From: Clostridium sp. CAG:1219
GTDB lineage: Bacteria > Bacillota > Clostridia > TANB77 > CAG-465
Direction: 5' to 3'
Length of the DNA stretch: 11,868 nt
NCBI GenBank assembly: GCA_000433335.1
Contig: HF996719.1
Location: 8,533-20,400, forward strand
The position numbers and the translations under genes were made by a program. Position 1 is the stretch's first letter. The number at the start of each line of letters is the position of its first letter. The notes under the pieces are model-generated. The model saw nothing but the letters and a program-made list of their open reading frames with translations. It searched no databases and had not been told where the DNA came from. Below are positions 5,954 to 11,868 of this stretch, in pieces.

Positions 5954-5980
5954 AAAAGAGTCAGCAAAGCTGACTTTTTT
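5954..5980 (+). terminator. Intrinsic terminator after jag
   Basis: The 7-bp stem 5959-5965 / 5969-5975 (AGTCAGC with GCTGACT) has a 3-nt AAA loop and is followed by a T-run reaching 5980. An upstream A-run pairs with the T-run and makes it potentially bidirectional. It closes the rpmH-jag transcription unit. mnmE begins only 20 nt later without a recognisable promoter, so some read-through or a promoter inside jag is likely. Confidence 0.85.
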
Positions 5981-6000
5981 AAAGAAAGGAAAAATAAATT

Positions 6001-7377
6001 ATGTCAACAAATACAATCGCTGCAATTGGAACTGGATTGACTAATAGTGGAATTAGTATAATTAGAATTAGTGGAGATGATAGCCTAAAAATTATAAAAA
6101 AGATTTTTAATAATTCCAGTAAATTAGAGCCAAATAAAATAATATATGGAAATATTATAAATGAAGAAGAAATAATAGATACAGTATTAGTTTCATATTT
6201 TAAAGCACCAAAATCTTATACTGGTGAAGATGTAGTTGAGATAAATTGCCATGGAGGAATACAAATAACAAAGCAAATATTAGAATATGTATTAAATTCT
6301 GGAGCAAGAATGGCAGAAGCTGGTGAATTCTCAAAAAGGGCATTTTTAAATGGAAAAATGGATTTATCTAAAGCTGAAGCAATTATTGATTTAATAAATG
6401 CTAAATCTAAAATAGAAACAAGTGTATTTGAGAAACATTTGCAAGGAGAACTAGCTAAAAAAATAAGACGAATTAGACAAGATTTAATTGATTTGTTAGC
6501 ACACATTAGTGTTAGTATAGATTATCCTGAGTATGATTACGAAGAAGTTGATACAAATAACGTTATTAATTTAATTAAAAAGAAAATATCTGAAATAGAG
6601 GATTTAGTTTCTACTTATGATCAAGGCAAATATATTAAAAATGGAGTAAATGTTGCTATTATCGGAAAGCCAAATGTTGGAAAGTCATCTTTGTTAAATA
6701 AACTTTCAAATAGTGATAAGGCTATAGTAACAGATATTGCTGGGACAACTAGGGATATCGTTGAAGAAACTATTAATATTGGAAATTTAACCCTAAATAT
6801 TTCGGATACTGCAGGAATAAGAGATACGGAAGATATAATAGAAAAAATTGGTGTTGAAAAAAGTATAAAAATGTTAGATGAAGTAGATTTAATAATTTAT
6901 ATGTTTAGTACGGAAAATAAAATAGATAAATCTGATATTGAAATTCTTTCTAAAATTCAAAATAAAGGATTAAAATATATAACATTGATAAATAAGACTG
7001 ATAAGATAAAAAAAATCGCTTTAAATGAATTTATGGAAGAATTAAAAAAACATAATTTAGAAAATATAATTCCGATTTCTGTTGAAGAGGAAATTGGAAT
7101 TGAGGATTTAAAGAAAAAAATTGAAGATATTTTTAATACAAGTCACTTGGATTATAAAAATACACTTATAATAACTAATGAAAGACATAGATGCCTATTA
7201 AATGATTCTATTAAAAATCTAGAAAAGGCAAAAGATGAGATTAATAATAATATGCCAATAGATATTATTTCTATTTATTTAAATGATGCTACAAGATGTC
7301 TTAGTGAAATAATAGGCGAAAATATAAGTGCAGATGTTGCTAAAAAAATATTCGAAAAATTTTGTATAGGAAAGTAG
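6001..7377 (+). CDS. mnmE: tRNA uridine-5-carboxymethylaminomethyl(34) synthesis GTPase MnmE
   Basis: The 458-residue length is normal for MnmE. The N-terminal tetrahydrofolate-binding domain (about 1-118) begins NTIAAIGTG and includes GISIIRISG (17-25). A helical domain follows, with a Ras-like G domain inserted at about 216-380: G1 GKPNVGKS (222-229), G2 GTTRD (248-252), G3 DTAG (269-272), G4 NKTD (331-334). The C-terminus is the conserved CIGK (455-458), whose cysteine is required for modification. With MnmG it adds the (carboxymethyl)aminomethyl group to U34 of tRNAs reading two-fold degenerate codons. GAAAGGA precedes the ATG by about 10 nt. mnmG starts 8 nt after its stop, so the two subunits are made together. 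Confidence 0.98.
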   Translation: MSTNTIAAIGTGLTNSGISIIRISGDDSLKIIKKIFNNSSKLEPNKIIYGNIINEEEIIDTVLVSYFKAPKSYTGEDVVEINCHGGIQITKQILEYVLNSGARMAEAGEFSKRAFLNGKMDLSKAEAIIDLINAKSKIETSVFEKHLQGELAKKIRRIRQDLIDLLAHISVSIDYPEYDYEEVDTNNVINLIKKKISEIEDLVSTYDQGKYIKNGVNVAIIGKPNVGKSSLLNKLSNSDKAIVTDIAGTTRDIVEETINIGNLTLNISDTAGIRDTEDIIEKIGVEKSIKMLDEVDLIIYMFSTENKIDKSDIEILSKIQNKGLKYITLINKTDKIKKIALNEFMEELKKHNLENIIPISVEEEIGIEDLKKKIEDIFNTSHLDYKNTLIITNERHRCLLNDSIKNLEKAKDEINNNMPIDIISIYLNDATRCLSEIIGENISADVAKKIFEKFCIGK

Positions 7378-7385
7378 ATGATATT

Positions 7386-9269
7386 ATGGATTATGTATTA
7401 GGAGATTATGATGTTATAGTTGTTGGAGCTGGGCATGCTGGATGTGAGGCTGCTCTTGCATCAGCTAGACTTGGTAAAAAAACAGCAGCTTTTGTTATAA
7501 ATTTGGATACGCTTGCAAATATGCCTTGTAATCCTAGCATAGGTGGAACTTCTAAAGGACATTTAGTAAGAGAAATAGATGCTTTAGGTGGTGAAATGGC
7601 AAAAAACGCAGATAAAACTTTTATACAATCAAAGATGCTTAATTTATCTAAAGGGCCAGCAGTACATTCTTTAAGGGTTCAATCGGATAGAAAAATGTAT
7701 CATGTAGAAATGAAAAAAACTATGGAAAATCAACCTAATTTAGATGTTTATCAAGCTGAAATTGTAAAAATACTAACAGATGGGAATAAAGTAGTAGGAG
7801 TAAAAACAAAAATAGGTGCTACATTTACTTGTAAATCTGTTGTAATAGCAACTGGCACGTACTTAAAAGGAAAAGTAATAATTGGTGAAATATCTTATGA
7901 AAGTGGGCCAGATGGGGTATTTCCTGCTAATGACTTATCTCAAAGTTTGATTGATATTGGAGTAGAACTAAGAAGATTCAAAACAGGAACACCTGCTAGA
8001 ATTAATAAGAATTGTATTGATTTTTCAAAAATGGAACCTCAATTTGGAGATGAAAAAATAACGCCATTTTCTTTTGATAATGAAGGAAATGAAGAAATTA
8101 TAAATAAAAAACAAGTCAACTGCTATTTAACTTATACTACAGAGGAAACACATAAAATTATTAGAGAAAATTTGCATCGCTCACCAATATATAGTGGTAG
8201 AATTCATGGCATTGGTCCAAGATATTGCCCATCTATAGAAGATAAAGTGGTAAGATTTGCTGATAAAGAAAGACATCAGTTATTTATTGAACCACTCGGA
8301 GAAAAAACAAGTGAAATGTATATTCAAGGTATGTCTTCTTCTCTTCCAGAAGAGGTACAAATACAGATGTATAGAACAGTTCCCGGACTTGAAAACGCAA
8401 AGATGATGAGACCTGCATATGCTATTGAATATGATTGTATAGATTCTACAAATTTAAATTTAAGTCTTGAGTATAAAGGAATAGATGGGCTTTTTTTTGC
8501 AGGACAAGTAAACGGATCTTCTGGATATGAAGAAGCTGCAGCACAAGGAATAATTGCTGGTATAAATGCTGCAAGAAAAGTAGATAATAAAGAACCTTTT
8601 ATATTAGATAGATCTGAAGCATATATAGGGGTACTTATAGATGACTTAGTTACTAAGGGTACAAATGAACCTTATCGTATGATGACATCTAGATCAGAAT
8701 ATAGACTTGCATTAAGACAAGATAATGCGGATTTACGTCTAACAGAAAAAGGATTCAATATAGGACTTGTTTCATGTGAAAAATATGAAAGATTTTGCAC
8801 AAAGAAAAAGCAGATAGAAAAAGAAATAGAAAGATTAAAAAATGTTTCTATTAAACCAACAAGTGAAGTAAACGAGATATTAGTTAAATTAGGAAGTTCA
8901 CCTTTGATTTATGGCGTAAAACTATCTGAACTTTTAAAGAGAAGTGAGCTTAATTATGAAAATTTAAAACCACTTGATACAGAAAGAAAAGAGTTGCCAG
9001 ATTCAGTAAAGCAAGAAGCTGAAATTCAAATTAAATATGAAGGATATATAAAACTTCAACAAGAACAAATAGATGAGTTTAAAAAATTGGAAGATAAAAA
9101 ATTATCTCAAGATATAGACTACGAACATATTAAAGGATTGTGCTTAGAAGCAAGACAAAAACTAAATAAACAAAAGCCTGCATCTGTTGGCCAAGCTTCA
9201 CGTATATCAGGTGTATCACCAGCGGATATATCAGTTTTACTTATATATTTAAGCCAAAACAAAAAATAA
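7386..9269 (+). CDS. mnmG: tRNA uridine-5-carboxymethylaminomethyl(34) synthesis enzyme MnmG
   Basis: The chosen start gives 627 residues, the usual length (about 620-630). The FAD-binding fold begins [15 protein letters not shown] with GAGHAG at residues 14-19. Signature blocks are [15 protein letters not shown] (46-60), [11 protein letters not shown] (196-206) and [11 protein letters not shown] (246-256). Cys48 and Cys246 match the two catalytically important cysteines of the family, and the C-terminal MnmE-binding domain ends [17 protein letters not shown]. MnmG uses FAD and NADH to modify tRNA wobble U34 as a complex with MnmE. The open frame extends back to a TTG at 7362, but that lacks a Shine-Dalgarno and overlaps mnmE. 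AGGAAAG (7368-7374) lies 11 nt before the ATG at 7386, fixing that start. Confidence 0.98.
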   Translation: MDYVLGDYDVIVVGAGHAGCEAALASARLGKKTAAFVINLDTLANMPCNPSIGGTSKGHLVREIDALGGEMAKNADKTFIQSKMLNLSKGPAVHSLRVQSDRKMYHVEMKKTMENQPNLDVYQAEIVKILTDGNKVVGVKTKIGATFTCKSVVIATGTYLKGKVIIGEISYESGPDGVFPANDLSQSLIDIGVELRRFKTGTPARINKNCIDFSKMEPQFGDEKITPFSFDNEGNEEIINKKQVNCYLTYTTEETHKIIRENLHRSPIYSGRIHGIGPRYCPSIEDKVVRFADKERHQLFIEPLGEKTSEMYIQGMSSSLPEEVQIQMYRTVPGLENAKMMRPAYAIEYDCIDSTNLNLSLEYKGIDGLFFAGQVNGSSGYEEAAAQGIIAGINAARKVDNKEPFILDRSEAYIGVLIDDLVTKGTNEPYRMMTSRSEYRLALRQDNADLRLTEKGFNIGLVSCEKYERFCTKKKQIEKEIERLKNVSIKPTSEVNEILVKLGSSPLIYGVKLSELLKRSELNYENLKPLDTERKELPDSVKQEAEIQIKYEGYIKLQQEQIDEFKKLEDKKLSQDIDYEHIKGLCLEARQKLNKQKPASVGQASRISGVSPADISVLLIYLSQNKK

Positions 9270-9297
9270 TTTTCACATGAAAATTGAAAGGAATAAT

Positions 9298-10020
9298 ATG
9301 AATAATTTTAAGGAAGTACTAAAAGCTGAAGCATTTAAAATGAATATAGTTTTAGATGATAAAATGTTAGAAAAATTTGAAATGTATAAGAATTTATTAG
9401 TAGAGTGGAATGAAAAAATTAATTTAACATCTATTACAGATGACTATGAAGTTATAATGAAACATTTTGTTGATTCTTTAGAAATAGTAAAATACATAAA
9501 TAAAAATGAAAATATAATAGATATTGGTACTGGTGCAGGATTTCCTGGAATAGTAATTGCAATATACTTTGATTCCAATGTAAATATTACTTTGTTAGAT
9601 GCACTAGAAAAAAGGTTAAATTTTTTGAGTGAAGTTATCCAAAAATTAGGTTTGAAAAAAATTACATTACTACATGGAAGAGCAGAAGAGATAGGCAATG
9701 ATATTATATATAGAGAAAAATTTGATGTGGCTACTTCTAGAGCAGTATCTAGCATGAATATTTTGCTTGAACTTAGCATCCCACTTGTAAAGGTAAATGG
9801 TAGATGTTTATTATTAAAAGGATCAAAAGCTAGAGAAGAAATTAATGCTTCAAAAACAGCTCTAAAAAAGTTAAATAGTAAAATAAATGACGATTTTACA
9901 TATGAGTATAAAGTTAATGATGAAGTATATGAAAGACATATTATAGAAGTAAAAAAAAGTCAAATTACAAATAAAAAATTCCCTAGAAATTATGGACAAA
10001 TAAAGAAAAAGCCATTATAA
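9298..10020 (+). CDS. rsmG: 16S rRNA (guanine(527)-N7)-methyltransferase RsmG
   Basis: This 240-residue class I methyltransferase matches the usual RsmG length (about 239 in B. subtilis). The N-terminal YKNLLVEWNEKINLTSI (about 36-52) is diagnostic, and the SAM-binding glycine loop is IDIGTGAGFPGI (about 78-89). VATSRAVSSM and a C-terminal PRNYGQIKKKPL (about 229-240) complete the family pattern. It methylates N7 of G527 in 16S rRNA, and loss gives low-level streptomycin resistance in several bacteria. The frame opens at an ATG at 9277, but GAAAGGA (9286-9292) lies 5 nt before the ATG at 9298, making that the likely start. The gene is 28 nt after mnmG, in the same unit, and ends before a hairpin that separates it from parAB. 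Confidence 0.97.
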   Translation: MNNFKEVLKAEAFKMNIVLDDKMLEKFEMYKNLLVEWNEKINLTSITDDYEVIMKHFVDSLEIVKYINKNENIIDIGTGAGFPGIVIAIYFDSNVNITLLDALEKRLNFLSEVIQKLGLKKITLLHGRAEEIGNDIIYREKFDVATSRAVSSMNILLELSIPLVKVNGRCLLLKGSKAREEINASKTALKKLNSKINDDFTYEYKVNDEVYERHIIEVKKSQITNKKFPRNYGQIKKKPL

Positions 10021-10025
10021 AAATT

Positions 10026-10070
10026 AAATAAAGAGAAAATAAAAAAATGTTTATTTTCTCTTTATTTTTG
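10026..10070 (+). terminator. Long A/T-rich hairpin between rsmG and parA (probable terminator)
   Basis: The arms 10026-10043 and 10050-10067 are perfect 18-bp complements with a 6-nt loop. The 3' arm is T-rich and continues into TT. Only two pairs are G-C, so the stem is long but weak. The arms are symmetric enough to work in either direction. It begins 5 nt after the rsmG stop and probably ends the mnmE-mnmG-rsmG unit; the parA promoter seems to lie just after it. Confidence 0.72.
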
Positions 10071-10089
10071 TAAATGTTTGTAGTATAAT
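10061..10089 (+). promoter_or_regulatory. Possible parA promoter
   Basis: An exact TATAAT (-10) lies at 10084-10089, 18 nt before the parA ATG. At 17-bp spacing the -35 position (10061-10066) reads TTTATT, only three matches to TTGACA and inside the hairpin arm. The -10 is convincing and the -35 weak, so expression may be modest or need an activator. Transcription would begin close to the Shine-Dalgarno, giving a very short leader. Confidence 0.45.
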
Positions 10090-10107
10090 CTAATAAGAGG
10101 TGAAATT

Positions 10108-10878
10108 ATGGCAAAAATAATAGCAATAGCAAATCAAAAAGGCGGTGTAGGAAAAACAACAACAGCTGTAAATTTAAGTGCATGCGTAGCAGAAAGAGGT
10201 AAGAGAGTATTACTTATTGATATAGATCCACAAGGAAATGCTACAAGTGGCCTTGGCGTAGTAGCAGAAGAAAATAAATCTATTTATAATGTGCTTATTG
10301 AAGATATAAATATAGAAACTACTATATGCCATACAATGATAAAGAAATTGGATGTATGTCCTGCTAATATTAATTTAGCTGGCGCTGAAATAGAACTAGT
10401 TTCAATGGTTTCAAGGGAGACTAGACTTAAAAATGCATTAGAAGAAGTTAAAGAAAAATACGATTATATATTTATTGACTGTCCACCATCACTTGGATTA
10501 ATAACACTAAATTCTTTTACAGCAGCAGACAGCGTGCTTGTCCCAATACAGTGTGAATATTATGCTCTAGAAGGATTAGGACAATTAGTAAATACAATAA
10601 AATTAGTACAAAAACATTTGAATAAAAAATTAGTTATAGAAGGAGTGTTGCTTACAATGTTCGATTCTAGAACAAATTTATCAGAACAAGTAGCACAAGA
10701 AGTAGAAAAATATTTTGAAAATAAAGTTTTTCAAACTGTTATACCAAGGAATATAAGACTTAGTGAAGCTCCATCACATGCATTACCAATTAATTTATAT
10801 GATTCAGATTCAAAAGGGGCAGAAACATACAAAAAACTTGCAAAAGAGTTAATAAAACTAAATGAAAAGGAGGATTAG
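10108..10878 (+). CDS. parA: Chromosome partitioning ATPase ParA (Soj)
   Basis: The 256-residue protein is a small ParA without an N-terminal helix-turn-helix, as in chromosomal Soj. It shows the deviant Walker A KGGVGKTT (11-18) with signature Lys11 and Lys16, Walker A' [10 protein letters not shown] (35-44, Asp40) and Walker [10 protein letters not shown] (122-130, Asp124). ATP-bound dimers bind DNA nonspecifically and ParB triggers hydrolysis, which moves origins apart. In B. subtilis, Soj also binds DnaA directly and controls initiation, so its place close to oriC is functionally meaningful. AGAGGTG precedes the ATG by 5 nt. The parB Shine-Dalgarno is in its last codons, and parB starts 4 nt after its stop. 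Confidence 0.96.
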   Translation: MAKIIAIANQKGGVGKTTTAVNLSACVAERGKRVLLIDIDPQGNATSGLGVVAEENKSIYNVLIEDINIETTICHTMIKKLDVCPANINLAGAEIELVSMVSRETRLKNALEEVKEKYDYIFIDCPPSLGLITLNSFTAADSVLVPIQCEYYALEGLGQLVNTIKLVQKHLNKKLVIEGVLLTMFDSRTNLSEQVAQEVEKYFENKVFQTVIPRNIRLSEAPSHALPINLYDSDSKGAETYKKLAKELIKLNEKED

Positions 10879-10882
10879 ATAT

Positions 10883-11764
10883 ATGGCAAAAACTCAGAAA
10901 GGATTAGGAAGAGGTCTTAATGCTTTTTTTGGCGAAGATACTGAAAAAATAAAGAGTGAGTTGACAGAGGAAAAAGTTGAGCTTGGTAATGTAGTTGAAC
11001 TTAAGATTTCTGATGTAGAACCAATGGAGGGACAACCAAGAAAAATTTTCGATAAAGAAAAACTACAAGAATTGTCTGATTCTATAAAAGAACAAGGAGT
11101 AATTCAACCAATATTAGTAGTGAAATCTAAAAATGGATATATGATAGTTGCAGGAGAAAGGAGATGGAGAGCTGCAAAGCTTGCTGGCCTTAAAACAATT
11201 CCTGCAATAGTTAAAGATTATTCAGATACTAAGAAAAAGCAAGTAGCATTAATTGAAAATATACAAAGAGAAGATTTAAATGTAATTGAAGTTGCAAGAG
11301 CAATAAAAGAATTAATGGAAGAAGATGGGTACACTACAACAGAAGTTGCAAAGTTAACAGGGAAAAATATTTCTACAGTTTCTAATACTGTAAGACTTTT
11401 AAAATTGCAAGATAAGATAATTGATTATGTTTTAGAAGGAAAACTATCTGAGGGGCATGCAAGAGCTTTACTAGCATTAGATAGTAAAACAAGACAATTA
11501 CAAATTGCCGATAAAATAATAGAAAAAAAGCTTAGCGTAAGAGATGCAGAAAAGCTTGTGTATGGTTCAGAGGAATATATTAGAAAACCTGAAAAAAAAG
11601 AACCAAATTCAGTATACTATAAGAAAATAGAAGAAAAATTAAAAGGATTTTTTGGATATAATGTTAAATTAAATAATAACTCTAAAAATGGTAAATTGGT
11701 TATAGAGTATAATGATGAAGAGGGACTAGATAGTATATTAAATAAACTAAAAATAAAAATGTAG
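10883..11764 (+). CDS. parB: Chromosome partitioning protein ParB (Spo0J)
   Basis: With the chosen start the protein has 293 residues, normal for Spo0J. The N-terminus MAKTQKGLGRGLNAFFG carries the conserved GLGRGL (8-12 region) that stimulates ParA. The CTP-binding/ParB box is at about 75-135 with GERRWRA (91-97) and ENIQREDLN (125-133). A helix-turn-helix for parS recognition is at about 151-175 (EVAKLTGKNISTVSN), and a C-terminal dimerisation domain ends the protein. It loads at parS, spreads as a CTP-dependent clamp and recruits SMC. The frame opens at an ATG at 10862, but a full AAGGAGG (10867-10873) lies 9 nt before the ATG at 10883, fixing that start. No canonical parS was found in the window. 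It is the only ParB-family gene here, with no Noc paralogue. Confidence 0.96.
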   Translation: MAKTQKGLGRGLNAFFGEDTEKIKSELTEEKVELGNVVELKISDVEPMEGQPRKIFDKEKLQELSDSIKEQGVIQPILVVKSKNGYMIVAGERRWRAAKLAGLKTIPAIVKDYSDTKKKQVALIENIQREDLNVIEVARAIKELMEEDGYTTTEVAKLTGKNISTVSNTVRLLKLQDKIIDYVLEGKLSEGHARALLALDSKTRQLQIADKIIEKKLSVRDAEKLVYGSEEYIRKPEKKEPNSVYYKKIEEKLKGFFGYNVKLNNNSKNGKLVIEYNDEEGLDSILNKLKIKM

Positions 11765-11772
11765 GTGATAAT

Positions 11773-11868
11773 ATGGAAAAGACAGCAAGAGGTATTTTAA
11801 TAGTAGAAAAAGAAAAAGGTAAATATCTTGTTTCAATAAAGAGGACAAAATATAGGAAAGATGGAGAA
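11773..11868 (+). CDS. Possible Nudix hydrolase, N-terminal fragment (cut by window edge)
   Basis: Thirty-two codons are visible from the ATG at 11773 to the window end. The N-terminus (MEKTARGILIVEKEKGKYLVSIKR) resembles the first beta strands of Nudix proteins, where A-R-(A/G)-I-I-(I/V) is followed by a strand of the type x-x-L-L-(V/I)-x-R. The following R-K-D-G-E fits the segment just before the Nudix glycine-rich region. The Nudix box itself lies beyond the window, so the family is an inference. GGTGATA just before the ATG (AGGTG, 11763-11767) serves as Shine-Dalgarno, and the gap to parB is 8 nt, so it is probably cotranscribed with parAB. Confidence 0.55.
   Translation, partial: MEKTARGILIVEKEKGKYLVSIKRTKYRKDGE

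Noticed and set aside
7362..7385. An upstream TTG start for mnmG giving eight extra residues
   Set aside because: There is no Shine-Dalgarno before it, it overlaps the mnmE stop, and the ATG at 7386 has AGGAAAG upstream and gives the usual family length.
1..11868. Search by eye for CRISPR arrays, insertion sequences, tRNA/rRNA genes, prophage or defence genes
   Set aside because: The gene content is continuous conserved oriC-region housekeeping with no repeats or gaps large enough to hide such elements.

Overview
This AT-rich window is the replication-origin neighbourhood of a low-GC Firmicute chromosome. The gene order is recF-dnaN-dnaA on the minus strand, diverging from rpmH-rnpA-yidD-yidC-jag-mnmE-mnmG-rsmG-parA-parB on the plus strand. 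That order, a single ParB-type protein (no second, Noc-like copy between rsmG and parA), the absence of a recognisable lipoprotein signal on YidC, and the protein sequences suggest a member of the Clostridia. I would not go below class level. TGA is neither a stop nor a sense codon in the genes seen, so nothing points to a Mollicutes-type code.

Left part (1-3303, minus strand): the 5' third of recF, then dnaN, then dnaA, reading leftwards. The dnaN-recF gap holds a perfect 16-bp inverted repeat and lacks the small S4-domain gene often found there. The dnaA-dnaN gap (1555-1905) and the gap upstream of dnaA (3304-3640) form a bipartite oriC like that of Bacillus subtilis. The first holds many DnaA boxes, six perfect DnaA-trios (TAG repeats, 1649-1666) and an adjoining 34-nt pure A/T unwinding element (1617-1650). 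The second holds two perfect tandem DnaA boxes, further near-matches, and the start signals of dnaA and rpmH.

Right part (3641-11868, plus strand): a strong consensus promoter drives rpmH, followed by a leaky-looking hairpin terminator and the tightly packed rnpA/yidD/yidC/jag set (RNase P protein, membrane insertion factors, RNA-binding KhpB/Jag). After a terminator come mnmE and mnmG (a joint tRNA wobble-uridine modification enzyme) and rsmG (16S rRNA m7G methyltransferase). After an A/T-rich hairpin comes the parA-parB (soj-spo0J) chromosome segregation operon. The window ends 32 codons into a probable Nudix hydrolase gene.

The genes are conserved housekeeping genes, and I found no undescribed accessory system. 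The points worth a second look are in the non-coding DNA: the regular DnaA-trio array, the repeated DnaA-box modules shared between the two oriC halves, DnaA boxes inside dnaA and dnaN, the dnaN-recF inverted repeat, and a weak parS-like palindrome before rsmG. For five genes (dnaA, mnmG, rsmG, parB and the partial Nudix gene) the start was chosen from the Shine-Dalgarno position, not from the longest open frame.
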